From positions 1-32,845 of the forward strand of contig DRQL01000326.1 of NCBI GenBank assembly GCA_011371465.1: a stretch of DNA of 32,845 bases, read 5' to 3'. A model generated the notes under the pieces. That model had not been told where the DNA came from, ran no database searches, and saw nothing but the letters and a program-made list of their open reading frames with translations. Within the stretch, counting starts at the first letter, position 1. Each line of letters begins with the position of its first letter. The stretch comes from Gammaproteobacteria bacterium. GTDB lineage: Bacteria; Pseudomonadota; Gammaproteobacteria; DSM-19610. Made by a program: the position numbers and the translations under genes. Below, piece after piece: positions 1 through 7,437 of the stretch.

Positions 1-2
1 AC

Positions 3-989
3 CGCCACATGTGGAAATTCATCGAGGAAGGTGACGAGGAGGAAGCGTTCGAGGACGACCGCGATGTGCCGATGGAGGAAGTCGAGACCGAAGGCTTGCC
101 GCCGCGTCACTATCCCGAGTGGGACTACAACACCAAAACCTTTCGTCCCGACTGGGTGAGTGTCTACGAAGTCCTGCATCCACAGGGTAACCCTGCTGAC
201 ATCGACAAACTGCTGCGCAAACACAGTGCGCTGGCAAAACGCCTCAAGCAGATGCTGGAGATGCTGAAACCCCAGAACCTGGTGCGCATCCGTTACCAGG
301 AAGAAGGCAGCGAGCTGGACCTGGACGTTGCGATTCGTTCGCTGATTGACTATAAATGCGGTGCCGAGCCGGATCCGCGCATCAATATGAGCCACCGTCA
401 CGACAGCCGCGACCTGGCGGTTACCCTGTTGCTGGATCTTTCCGAGTCCGTCAACGAGATACCGGACGGCTGTGAGCAGAGTATCCTGGAACTCAGCCAG
501 GAAGCCGTTTCCCTGCTGGCCTGGGCGATCGAAAAACTGGGAGATTCCTTTGCCATTGCCGGCTTTCATTCCAACACCCGGCATGATGTCCGCTTCCTGC
601 ACTTCAAGGGATTCCGCGAGCACTGGGGAGACGAGGTAAAGGGACGGCTGGCAGCGATGGATGCCGCCTACTCCACCCGCATGGGGGCCGCCATGCGGCA
701 TGCGGCACACTACCTGGAAGCACAACAGGCCGACAAGAAACTGATGCTGATCCTGACCGACGGCGAACCGGCCGATGTCGACACCAGTGACGACCGCCTG
801 TTGATCGAGGACGCGCACAAGGCCGTGCAGGAGCTGGACCAGAAGGGCATCTATACGCACTGTATATCGCTCGATCCACGCGCCGACGAGTACGTTAGTG
901 ACATCTTCGGGAAAAGTTACACCGTCATTGACCGGGTCGAACGGTTGCCTGAAAAACTGCCGCAACTGTTCATGGCGCTGACCAGGTAG
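3..989 (+). CDS. cbbO: CbbO-type RubisCO activase subunit, C-terminal part (5' end outside window)
   Basis: The reading frame is open to the left edge (Arg-His precede the first in-window Met), so this is the 3' part of a longer gene. About 328 residues are visible. An acidic stretch is followed by a C-terminal von Willebrand factor A domain. Its MIDAS motif DLSES is at about residues 143-147, counted from the first visible Met, and LTDGEP is near 248-253. CbbO pairs with the AAA+ protein CbbQ to remodel inhibited RubisCO; NorD of nitric oxide reductase clusters is a close paralog with the same domain. CbbO is preferred because a CbbR-like regulator and phosphoribulokinase lie in the same window and no nor gene is seen. 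A histidine phosphatase gene follows after 4 nt, probably in the same transcript. Confidence 0.72.
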   Translation, partial: RHMWKFIEEGDEEEAFEDDRDVPMEEVETEGLPPRHYPEWDYNTKTFRPDWVSVYEVLHPQGNPADIDKLLRKHSALAKRLKQMLEMLKPQNLVRIRYQEEGSELDLDVAIRSLIDYKCGAEPDPRINMSHRHDSRDLAVTLLLDLSESVNEIPDGCEQSILELSQEAVSLLAWAIEKLGDSFAIAGFHSNTRHDVRFLHFKGFREHWGDEVKGRLAAMDAAYSTRMGAAMRHAAHYLEAQQADKKLMLILTDGEPADVDTSDDRLLIEDAHKAVQELDQKGIYTHCISLDPRADEYVSDIFGKSYTVIDRVERLPEKLPQLFMALTR

Positions 990-993
990 ACCG

Positions 994-1605
994 GTGGCGG
1001 GCACCCTCGTTGATTTTATCCGCCACGGCGAACCGGTCGGCGGGCGTCGTTTTCGCGGGCATGGTGTGGATGACCCCTTAAGCGATACCGGCTGGCAACA
1101 GATGTGGGATGCCGTAGGCGATAACGTGCCCTGGTCGCAGCTGGTCTCTTCACCCATGCAGCGCTGTCACGCGTTCGCGGTAGCGCTGCAGGAGCGTTAC
1201 GGGTTGCCGGTGGAGGTTGACACGCGCTTCCGTGAAGTCGGTCTGGGTGACTGGGAAGGCCTCAGCGCCGAACAGATCATGGCGCGTGACGAAGCGGAAT
1301 ACCGGGCTTTCTACCGGGATCCGCAGCGCAACCGGCCGCGCGGTTCCGAGTCACTGGAGTCGTTCGGCGCGCGCGTTGCCGAGGCGCTCGAGTCTGTTTT
1401 CAGCGAGTACCGGGGCAGCCACGTGCTGGTCATCGCGCATGCCGGTGTGATCCGTGCGGCACTGGGGTACGTGCTGTGCTCTGAACCGGCCTCCTGGTAT
1501 CGTGCACGCATCGACAACGCGGCATTCACGCGTTTTCTGTGCGGCCGCTATGGCCGCAAGCTGGAGTTTCATAACCGGCCACGCCTGCCAGAAGGCAGCG
1601 CGTAA
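994..1605 (+). CDS. Histidine phosphatase family protein (phosphoglycerate mutase-like)
   Basis: This is a 203-residue protein with a GTG start 4 nt after the upstream stop, which suggests translational coupling to the cbbO-like gene. The histidine phosphatase signature is clear: R10-H11-G12 holds the phosphorylated histidine, E81 sits in REVGLGDWEG, and the second catalytic histidine is H149 in VIAHAGVIRA. Length and the REVGLGDWEG segment resemble alpha-ribazole phosphatase (CobC) and related small-molecule phosphatases, but no cobalamin gene is nearby, so the substrate is unknown. Its place behind cbbO suggests a possible role in clearing an inhibitory sugar phosphate; that is inference only. 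Fold assignment is secure, function is not. Confidence 0.85.
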   Translation: MAGTLVDFIRHGEPVGGRRFRGHGVDDPLSDTGWQQMWDAVGDNVPWSQLVSSPMQRCHAFAVALQERYGLPVEVDTRFREVGLGDWEGLSAEQIMARDEAEYRAFYRDPQRNRPRGSESLESFGARVAEALESVFSEYRGSHVLVIAHAGVIRAALGYVLCSEPASWYRARIDNAAFTRFLCGRYGRKLEFHNRPRLPEGSA

Positions 1606-1631
1606 CCGGGCAAACCCTCTTTTCCGACAGA

Positions 1632-1660
1632 TTGACATGCAGCTGAGCTGACAATATTGC
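1632..1660 (+). promoter_or_regulatory. Candidate promoter for the sulfide:quinone oxidoreductase gene
   Basis: In the 293-bp gap before the oxidoreductase gene, a perfect -35 hexamer TTGACA (1632-1637) is followed 17 bp later by TATTGC (1655-1660), a weak -10; AATATT overlaps it at 15-bp spacing. A second candidate -10, TATACT at 1743-1748, lacks a good -35. The gap suggests the oxidoreductase is transcribed separately from cbbO and the phosphatase gene. Nothing else is evident in the gap. Confidence 0.35.
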
Positions 1661-1898
1661 AGGGGCAAGACCTGTGATGCGCAGCAGGCATCGCTGAACC
1701 TGTGTCCACGTAAAGCCTCTCGGCCTGACTGCAGGTCTGGGTTATACTTTACCGCAACGTCGTTTCCTGCGCATATCCACGATGGATACGTTGTGTTCAG
1801 GCGTCGCAGATTCTGGTGGTTCGTTCCTGGAATGAGAATGCTAACCAGGGTCCAGCAGGCATTGTCTTTTCAGGTTATCGAAATTCAGGAGGGTTCCC

Positions 1899-3167
1899 GT
1901 GGCTGATATAGTAATTATTGGTGCCGGTACAGGTGGTATGCCGTGCGCATACGAAATGCGCGAAGCGCTGGGTAAAGAGCATACCATCACTATGATCAAC
2001 GCCAGTGAGTCTTTCCAGTTTGTACCGTCCAATCCCTGGGTGGCCGTTGGCTGGCGCACCGCCAAAGACACTACCCTGCCCATACGCCCCTACCTGGAAA
2101 AGAAGGGTATCCAGTTTATTGCGGATACGGTTACCGCGATCGATGCAAAGGCAAACAGCCTGACGCTCGCCGGTGGCACCACGGTGGATTACGATTACCT
2201 GGTGATTACCACGGGGCCAAAGCTGGCCTTCGAGGAAGTGGAAGGTTCCGGTCCTGATGGCCATACGCTGTCTGTGTGTACCATCGGGCACGCAGAACGC
2301 GCCTGGGACGCGTACCAGGAATTCGTGAAAAACCCCGGTCCGATCGTGGTGGGCGCCATGCCTTTCGCCAGCTGCTTTGGTCCGGCCTACGAGTTTGCGT
2401 TTATCCTCGACACCGATCTTTGCAAACGCGGTATCCGCGACAAGGTGCCGATGACCTTCGTGACTTCCGAGCCCTATATCGGGCACCTGGGTCTCGGCGG
2501 TGTGGGAGATTCCCGCGGCATGCTGGAGTCTGAACTGCGCAGCCGTCATATCAAGTGGGTGACCAATGCAAAAGTATCCCGGGTCGAAGCCGGCAAGATG
2601 ATCTTTGATGAACTGAACGATGAGGGCGAAGTAAAGAAAGCGCACGAACTCGAATTCAGTTACTCCATGATGTTGCCGGCCATCAAGGGTGTGGACGCCG
2701 TGGCGAACGTGGAAGGGCTGTGTAACCCGCGCGGTTTCGTCATCATCGATGACAACCAGCGCAACCCGACCTACCCCAATATCTATTCCGCCGGTGTTTG
2801 TGTGGCCATCCCGCCGGTGGAGGCGACACCGGTACCGAGCGGCGCACCAAAAACCGGTTACATGATCGAAACCATGGTGACGGCGCTGGTGCAGAATATA
2901 AAACAGGAGCTGTCCGGACAGCAGCCGACCCACACGGGAACCTGGAACGCGATCTGTCTCGCGGATATGGGCGATACCGGTGCAGCGTTTGTGGCCTGTC
3001 CGCAGATTCCGCCGCGTAACGTAAGCTGGTTCAAAAAAGGCAAGTGGGTGCACCTGGCCAAGATTGCCTTTGAAAAATATTTTATCCGCAAAATGAAAAA
3101 GGGCACCTCCGAACCGATTTACGAAAAATACATACTGAAGGCGCTGAAAATCGAAAAGCTCAAGTAA
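1899..3167 (+). CDS. sqr: Sulfide:quinone oxidoreductase, type I-like
   Basis: This 422-residue flavoprotein has a GTG start behind a strong AGGAGGG ribosome binding site (1887-1893). It oxidises sulfide at the membrane and passes electrons to quinone. The N-terminal dinucleotide-binding motif GAGTGG is at residues 8-13. Three cysteines fall where the redox-active trio of characterised enzymes sits: C127 (SVCTIGHAE), C159 (ASCFGPAYEF) and C353 (NAICLADMGD). The C-terminal segment WVHLAKIAFEKYFIRKM is a typical membrane-contacting end. Overall it resembles the Acidithiobacillus ferrooxidans type enzyme; flavocytochrome c sulfide dehydrogenase is less likely given the Cys trio and no heme subunit beside it. 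A LysR-type regulator follows about 95 bp downstream. It is probably the main sulfide-entry enzyme visible here. Confidence 0.93.
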   Translation: MADIVIIGAGTGGMPCAYEMREALGKEHTITMINASESFQFVPSNPWVAVGWRTAKDTTLPIRPYLEKKGIQFIADTVTAIDAKANSLTLAGGTTVDYDYLVITTGPKLAFEEVEGSGPDGHTLSVCTIGHAERAWDAYQEFVKNPGPIVVGAMPFASCFGPAYEFAFILDTDLCKRGIRDKVPMTFVTSEPYIGHLGLGGVGDSRGMLESELRSRHIKWVTNAKVSRVEAGKMIFDELNDEGEVKKAHELEFSYSMMLPAIKGVDAVANVEGLCNPRGFVIIDDNQRNPTYPNIYSAGVCVAIPPVEATPVPSGAPKTGYMIETMVTALVQNIKQELSGQQPTHTGTWNAICLADMGDTGAAFVACPQIPPRNVSWFKKGKWVHLAKIAFEKYFIRKMKKGTSEPIYEKYILKALKIEKLK

Positions 3168-3215
3168 CCGGGGCAGGAGTCAGGCTGCTGGCTGGTGGTG
3201 AGGTTAAGGAGTAGA

Positions 3216-3230
3216 ATAAGAACATCTTAT
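3216..3230. promoter_or_regulatory. LysR-type box (ATAAG-N5-CTTAT) before the regulator gene
   Basis: A perfect inverted repeat, ATAAGAACATCTTAT, lies 32 bp before the LysR gene start. It satisfies the general LysR box T-N11-A and also the TNA-N7-TNA pattern described for CbbR sites (TAA-GAACATC-TTA). A third ATAAG occurs at 3247-3251, 10 bp before the start codon. The simplest reading is an autoregulatory site of the adjacent regulator. Confidence 0.6.
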
Positions 3231-3261
3231 CCTTTTTAGGGAGTTCATAAGGTTCAGGCCT

Positions 3262-4203
3262 ATGAATCTCACTCTTCGCCAGCTGACCATTTTCGAGGCC
3301 GTGGCGCGGCACCTGAGCTTCACCCGCGCCGCCAGTGAACTGCACCTCACCCAGCCGGCCGTTTCCATGCAGGTCCGGCAGCTGGAAGAGGGGGCGGGCC
3401 TGCCCCTGTTCGAGCAGGTGGGCAAACGGATTTTTCTCACCGAGGCGGGACAGGAGATGGAGCGGTATGCGCGCTCCATCCTGGGCACCCTGGAAGAGGC
3501 CAGCCTGGTTTTCGATGAAATGCGGGGGCTGGAGCGGGGCCGCTTGCATATTGCCGTTGCCAGTACCGCCAACTATTTCGTTCCACAGCTGCTGGCGGAG
3601 TTCTGCCGCCGTTACCCCGGGGTCCAGGTCAGCCTGGACGTCACCAACCGGGAAGGTCTGCTGCATGCCCTGTCCGACAATGACACCGACCTGGTGGTGA
3701 TGGGCAAGCCGCCGGACGACATGGACCTGGTGGCAACCATCTTCATGGAGAACCCGCTGGTGGCGATTGCGCCACCTGCACATCCGCTGTCCGGTCAGGC
3801 CAGGATCCCGCTGGAACGGTTGCAGCAGGAAACCTTCCTGGTGCGCGAAAAAGGTTCCGGTACACGTTCGGCCACGGAACGGTTTTTTGTCGAGCGCGGC
3901 CTGTCGCTGTCATCGACCATGGAGATGAGCAGTTCCGAGGCCATCAAGCAGGGTGTCGAGGCCGGCCTGGGCCTGGGCCTGTTGTCCCTGCACACACTGG
4001 AGATGGAGCTGGAACTGAAGCGGCTGGTGATCCTGGACGTGGTCGAACTTCCTATTGTGCGTAACTGGTACATCATGCACCGCAACGGTAAACGCCTGTC
4101 AGCAGTGGCACAGGGTTTCCGGGCCTTCGTGTGCGAGGAGTCGGCGCAGATGCTGAATCTGCCGACGCTCCAGCGTTTGCAGGAAAGCATCCCCGCAGGT
4201 TAG
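3262..4203 (+). CDS. cbbR: LysR-family transcriptional regulator, CbbR-like
   Basis: This is a 313-residue LysR regulator. The winged helix-turn-helix occupies residues 1-60 (LRQLTIFEAVARHLSFTRAA, then LTQPAVSMQVRQLE), followed by a two-lobed periplasmic-binding-like effector domain from about residue 90. Length, the N-terminal sequence and the SSEAIKQGVEAGLGLGLLS segment are typical of CbbR, which senses metabolites such as RuBP or NADPH and activates Calvin-cycle operons. It sits 94 bp after the sulfide:quinone oxidoreductase gene and close to cbbO, but not divergent from a cbb operon as is usual. A perfect LysR-type box precedes it. CysB/YeiE-type LysR proteins remain possible, so the symbol is tentative. 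Confidence 0.8.
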   Translation: MNLTLRQLTIFEAVARHLSFTRAASELHLTQPAVSMQVRQLEEGAGLPLFEQVGKRIFLTEAGQEMERYARSILGTLEEASLVFDEMRGLERGRLHIAVASTANYFVPQLLAEFCRRYPGVQVSLDVTNREGLLHALSDNDTDLVVMGKPPDDMDLVATIFMENPLVAIAPPAHPLSGQARIPLERLQQETFLVREKGSGTRSATERFFVERGLSLSSTMEMSSSEAIKQGVEAGLGLGLLSLHTLEMELELKRLVILDVVELPIVRNWYIMHRNGKRLSAVAQGFRAFVCEESAQMLNLPTLQRLQESIPAG

Positions 4204-4220
4204 CGCGAATTCCCGCAGGA

Positions 4221-4237
4221 GCGCCGGCCTTCGGCGC
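4221..4237. terminator. Possible weak terminator hairpin between convergent genes
   Basis: GCGCCG (4221-4226) and CGGCGC (4232-4237) pair around a 5-nt loop in the 60-bp gap between the LysR gene and purK. The following sequence, AATTATT, is AT-rich but has no real T-tract, so intrinsic termination is uncertain. Confidence 0.3.
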
Positions 4238-4263
4238 AATTATTCCGGCTTAACGTTGCGCTG

Positions 4264-5403
4264 TCAGGACTGTTGTCCGGGGACAAGCACCGCGCGGACT
4301 TCCTGTGCGAGGCTTTGTGCTGCGGACGGGTCTTTTGCCAGGCAGTTATAGTGTCCCATCTTGCGGCCGGGCCGCGCCTGGTGTTTCCCGTACAGGTGCA
4401 GTTTCACCTCCGGGTGCGCGAACAGCCGCTCCCAGCAGGGCGTACCCTGCTCCCACAGGTCGCCGAGCAGGTTCACCATCACTACCGGGGACAACAGTTC
4501 AGTGGAACCCGGTGGCAGTCCGCACAGGCTGCGTACCTGTTGTTCGAACTGGGATGTGAGTGCGGCATCCAGTGTGTAGTGTCCGCTGTTATGCGGGCGC
4601 GGTGCCATTTCGTTGATCAGCAGCTGCCCGTCCCGGCTCAGGAAAAATTCAACCGCCAGCACCCCGCAGTACTGCATGGCCTCAGCGAGCCTGACGGCCA
4701 TGGCTTCGGCCTGCACCTTCGTTTCCGGGCTGATGCCTGCGGGTACGCAGGTGGTATCCAGTATGCCATTGACATGCACATTCTCGCCCGGCGGGTAGAT
4801 CGCGATATCACCCCGGACGCTGCGCGCCAGGATCACCGAGAATTCCCTCGCCAGGTCGACACGTTCCTCCAGGACACAGGGTGCTTGCTGCAGTTGCAGA
4901 AAACCCTGCTCGGCGTCTGACCGGCTGTTGACGGCAAACTGGCCTTTGCCGTCGTAACCGAGCTGCGCGGTTTTCAGCAGCGCCGGCATGCGCAGTCCGT
5001 CGCAGGCCGGTTGCAGGTCGCCGCTGGCCTGGATGGCAAAGAACGGTGCGGTTGCCAGCCCCTGTTCCCGGATAAAGGTTTTTTCGAGGATGCGGTCGCG
5101 GGCAATGGCCACCGCGCGCGAACCCGGCCGGACCCGGGTGTGTGCTTCCAGGAATTCCAGCGTCTCGGCCGGTACATTTTCAAACTCGGTGGTGACGGCC
5201 GCGCAGTGTTCGGCCATGTCCTCCAGTACGGCGTGGTCGGTGTAGCCGGCCTGCAGGTGTCGGTCGGCGATTGCACCGGCCGGGCTGTCGGGGTCCGGGT
5301 CGAGCACCCATACCCGGTAACCCATGCTGTGCGCCGCCATACAGAACATGCGCCCGAGCTGGCCGCCACCCAGCACACCGAGGGTGGAGTCGGGGAAAAT
5401 CAC
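4264..5403 (-). CDS. purK: N5-carboxyaminoimidazole ribonucleotide synthase
   Basis: PurK converts AIR, bicarbonate and ATP to N5-CAIR in de novo purine synthesis. The 379-residue product begins with the glycine-rich GVLGGGQLGRM (8-18) and has a full ATP-grasp domain (EERVDLAREFSVILAR, then the metal-binding NEMAPRPHNSGHYT). The length is normal. The start is GTG and overlaps the stop of purE in a GTGA junction, so the two are translationally coupled. PurE then converts N5-CAIR to CAIR, the substrate of PurC encoded divergently next door. Nothing unusual is seen in the protein. Confidence 0.95.
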   Translation of the reverse strand: MIFPDSTLGVLGGGQLGRMFCMAAHSMGYRVWVLDPDPDSPAGAIADRHLQAGYTDHAVLEDMAEHCAAVTTEFENVPAETLEFLEAHTRVRPGSRAVAIARDRILEKTFIREQGLATAPFFAIQASGDLQPACDGLRMPALLKTAQLGYDGKGQFAVNSRSDAEQGFLQLQQAPCVLEERVDLAREFSVILARSVRGDIAIYPPGENVHVNGILDTTCVPAGISPETKVQAEAMAVRLAEAMQYCGVLAVEFFLSRDGQLLINEMAPRPHNSGHYTLDAALTSQFEQQVRSLCGLPPGSTELLSPVVMVNLLGDLWEQGTPCWERLFAHPEVKLHLYGKHQARPGRKMGHYNCLAKDPSAAQSLAQEVRAVLVPGQQS

Positions 5404-5894
5404 GGTTGCGGGGGCAGTTCCATGTGCAGCGCTATGTCGGTCTGCGCGGAGCGGAAGTCATCGAGTCGCGCTGCCAGACCGGTATCTTCGCTCGCCAGCA
5501 GGCTGACCGCAAACAGGGCTGCATTGGCCGCGCCCGCCGTGCCGATGGCAAAGGTGGCGACCGGCACGCCTTTGGGCATCTGCACGATGGAGAGCAGGGA
5601 ATCCATGCCCTGGAGGTGACGCGAGGGAACCGGGACGCCCAGCACCGGCAGGGTGGTCTTGGCCGCCAGCATGCCCGGCAGGTGGGCCGCGCCACCCGCC
5701 CCGGCGATGATGCAGGCCAGGCCGCGCTGCCGCGCACTGGCCGCGTATTCGAACAGCAGGTCGGGTGTCCGGTGGGCCGATACCACGCGTGCCTCGAACT
5801 CCACCCCGAAGTGTTCCAGCTGTTGCGCGGCCGCCTGCATGACCTCCCAGTCGCTGTTGCTGCCCATGACCAGGCCGATTTTCCTGGGTCCCAT
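5400..5894 (-). CDS. purE: N5-carboxyaminoimidazole ribonucleotide mutase
   Basis: The chosen start at 5894 gives 164 residues beginning MGPRKIGLVMGSNSDW, the normal class I PurE length; upstream in-frame starts would run into the promoter region. Substrate-binding signatures are present: MGSNSDWEVM, the SAHRTPDLL segment with its catalytic His, and the GAGGAAHLPGM loop. The enzyme moves the carboxylate of N5-CAIR to C4 of the imidazole ring. It is the first gene of a purE-purK operon with a 4-nt overlap, transcribed away from purC across an 89-bp gap. Confidence 0.96.
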   Translation of the reverse strand: MGPRKIGLVMGSNSDWEVMQAAAQQLEHFGVEFEARVVSAHRTPDLLFEYAASARQRGLACIIAGAGGAAHLPGMLAAKTTLPVLGVPVPSRHLQGMDSLLSIVQMPKGVPVATFAIGTAGAANAALFAVSLLASEDTGLAARLDDFRSAQTDIALHMELPPQP

Positions 5895-5920
5895 ACCTGC
5901 CCCCGGATTTGAGGAAACGC

Positions 5921-5962
5921 GCATTGTACCACTGCATCGGGCGCCCGCCACCGGTACAATGC
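5921..5962. promoter_or_regulatory. Symmetric divergent purE/purC promoter dyad
   Basis: GCATTGTACC (5921-5930) and GGTACAATGC (5953-5962) form a perfect 10-bp inverted repeat separated by 22 bp. Each arm contains the -10-like hexamer TACAAT reading outward: 5955-5960 for purC, and 5928-5923 on the other strand for purE. Predicted start sites would then be about 17 nt before purC and 22 nt before purE. The -35 regions would lie within or across the 22-bp centre, so the two promoters would overlap. No match to the E. coli PurR operator is visible. Confidence 0.55.
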
Positions 5963-5983
5963 GCCCCTGCCGTGGAGATCGCT

Positions 5984-6877
5984 ATGCTGGATACACTGTA
6001 TGAATCCCGAATCGACAGCCTGCCGCTGCTGGCACGCGGCAAGGTGCGCGACATCTATGCCGTCGGCGATGAGCACCTGCTGATCGTGACCACGGACCGG
6101 CTGTCGGCGTTTGACGTGGTGCTGCCGGACCCGATCCCGGGCAAGGGGGCGGTACTGACGGCCGTTGCCAATTTCTGGTTCGAGCGGACCCGCCACCTGG
6201 TCCCGAACCACCTGGCAGAGATTCCGCTGGCCACGGTGCTGCCGGACGCGCAGGAGCGTGCCCAGGTGGAAGGGCGCGCCATTGTGGTGCATAAACTCAA
6301 AGCGTTGCCGGTCGAGGCGATTGTGCGTGGCTACCTGATTGGTTCCGGCTGGAAGGATTACCAGGCCAGCGGTGCTGTGTGCGGTATCCGGCTGCCCGCC
6401 GGGCTGCAACTGGCCGAGCAGTTGCCGGAACCCATCTATACCCCCTCCACCAAGGCCGAGGTGGGCGGGCACGACGAAAATGTCGATTTCAGCCGTACCG
6501 AGACCCTGCTGGGTGCGGATATTGCCGCACAGGTGCGGGAACTCAGCCTGACGATCTACCGCGAAGCCGCCGCCTACGCCCTGCAGCGGGGCATCATTAT
6601 CGCCGATACCAAGTTCGAATTCGGCCTGGACAAAAGCGGCGGCCTGGTTCTGATCGATGAAGTGCTGACGCCGGATTCTTCGCGTTTCTGGCCGCAATCG
6701 GATTACCGGGTGGGTATCAGTCCGCCCAGTTTCGACAAGCAGTTCGTGCGTGATTACCTGGAGACGCTGGACTGGGACAAAACCCCGCCGGGGCCGTCCC
6801 TGCCGGACCGGATTATCCGCCAGACCGCGGAAAAGTATCGGGAGGCGCTGCAGCGACTGACAGATTTTTCCGGCTAA
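5984..6877 (+). CDS. purC: Phosphoribosylaminoimidazole-succinocarboxamide synthase (SAICAR synthase)
   Basis: PurC couples CAIR with aspartate using ATP. The start at 5984, behind GGAG at 5974-5977, gives 297 residues beginning MLDTLYESRIDSLPLLARGKVRDIY; the extra upstream codons would run through the promoter. Signatures include ARGKVRDIYAV, VTTDRLSAFDVV, the VRGYLIGSGWKDY segment and the metal-binding LVLIDEVLTPDSSRFW. This is the roughly 300-residue eukaryote/proteobacterial type rather than the 240-residue E. coli type. It is monocistronic here, divergent from purE-purK, so three successive purine enzymes share one regulatory region. Confidence 0.96.
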   Translation: MLDTLYESRIDSLPLLARGKVRDIYAVGDEHLLIVTTDRLSAFDVVLPDPIPGKGAVLTAVANFWFERTRHLVPNHLAEIPLATVLPDAQERAQVEGRAIVVHKLKALPVEAIVRGYLIGSGWKDYQASGAVCGIRLPAGLQLAEQLPEPIYTPSTKAEVGGHDENVDFSRTETLLGADIAAQVRELSLTIYREAAAYALQRGIIIADTKFEFGLDKSGGLVLIDEVLTPDSSRFWPQSDYRVGISPPSFDKQFVRDYLETLDWDKTPPGPSLPDRIIRQTAEKYREALQRLTDFSG

Positions 6878-7031
6878 ATCAGACACAAACCGGCTGATCG
6901 CGGTACGGCGCCCGAATTGTGACTGAATTCATCAAATTTCCGGTGCGCCGGCCGATAAGGTTCCAGGATGCGGGATGCGGCGAACCCCGGTGCACCACGG
7001 CCCCGATTTCGCTGTCCGGTTAGCCTATACT

Positions 7032-7040
7032 TGTTATACC
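7032..7040 (+). promoter_or_regulatory. Possible extended -10 promoter of the small secreted-protein gene
   Basis: TGTTATACC matches an extended -10 (TGn followed by TATACC) 33 bp before the ATG. A nearby TATACT at 7026-7031 is an alternative. No convincing -35 is seen. The rest of the 196-bp gap after purC shows no other feature. Confidence 0.3.
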
Positions 7041-7073
7041 CGACTGGGGCATGCTCAACAGGAGACACAGATC

Positions 7074-7391
7074 ATGCAGATAATCACTAAAAAACTGGCC
7101 AGTTATCTTATGGTTTGCGTGCTGACCATGACCACGCTGAGCGTGCCGATGACCGCCAGTGCGAGTTCCTACGGTTACATGGCCGACAGCGAAGAGCCGA
7201 GCGGTGGCATGATGCTGGCCGATGCATTCCTGGTGCGGCCGTTCATGCTGGTCAGTACGGTAGTGACCACGGTAACCTTTATTCTCACCCTGCCATTCAG
7301 TGCGGCGGGCGGCAACACGGGGGAATCGGCGACCACGCTGGTTGCGGAACCGGCCGCGTACACCTTTACCCGACCGCTCGGCAAACTGTAA
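7074..7391 (+). CDS. Small secreted or membrane protein of unknown function
   Basis: The 105-residue product starts at an ATG preceded by AGGAGA (7060-7065). It has an N-terminal signal-like segment (residues 1-29: two Lys, a hydrophobic run, then a cut-like ASASS) and a second hydrophobic stretch, FLVRPFMLVSTVVTTVTFILTLPF, that could be a membrane helix. The C-terminal part (GESATTLVAEPAAYTFTRPLGKL) is polar. Proteins of this layout occur in many gammaproteobacteria, sometimes annotated loosely as multidrug transporter-related, but it is far too short to be a transporter. It is followed by an intrinsic terminator and appears monocistronic. I do not assign a function. Confidence 0.75.
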   Translation: MQIITKKLASYLMVCVLTMTTLSVPMTASASSYGYMADSEEPSGGMMLADAFLVRPFMLVSTVVTTVTFILTLPFSAAGGNTGESATTLVAEPAAYTFTRPLGKL

Positions 7392-7410
7392 CAAGCCGGC
7401 CGCGGCATGC

Positions 7411-7437
7411 AAAAAGGAGCCTGCGGGCTCCTTTTTT
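7411..7437. terminator. Bidirectional intrinsic terminator
   Basis: GGAGCC (7416-7421), loop TGCG, GGCTCC (7426-7431) is flanked by A5 on the left and T6 on the right. Both strands therefore have a hairpin followed by a U-tract. It ends the small secreted-protein gene and the convergent protease gene, whose stop codon overlaps the T-run. Confidence 0.9.

Noticed and set aside
3..989. NorD (nitric oxide reductase activation protein) for the first gene
   Set aside because: Same domain family, but no nor genes are nearby whereas Calvin-cycle genes are; kept as an alternative only.
1875..3053. Long open frame (392 codons) antisense to the sulfide:quinone oxidoreductase gene
   Set aside because: It mirrors a strongly conserved gene, has no recognisable domain and no start signal; it is a GC-rich shadow frame.
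5921..5962. PurR operator in the purE/purC gap
   Set aside because: The dyad does not resemble the ACGCAAACG-type PurR site; it is better explained by two mirrored -10 elements.
5432..6886. 484-codon minus-strand frame over purC and purE
   Set aside because: Its left part reads purE in the wrong frame and its right part is antisense to purC; neither shows a known fold.
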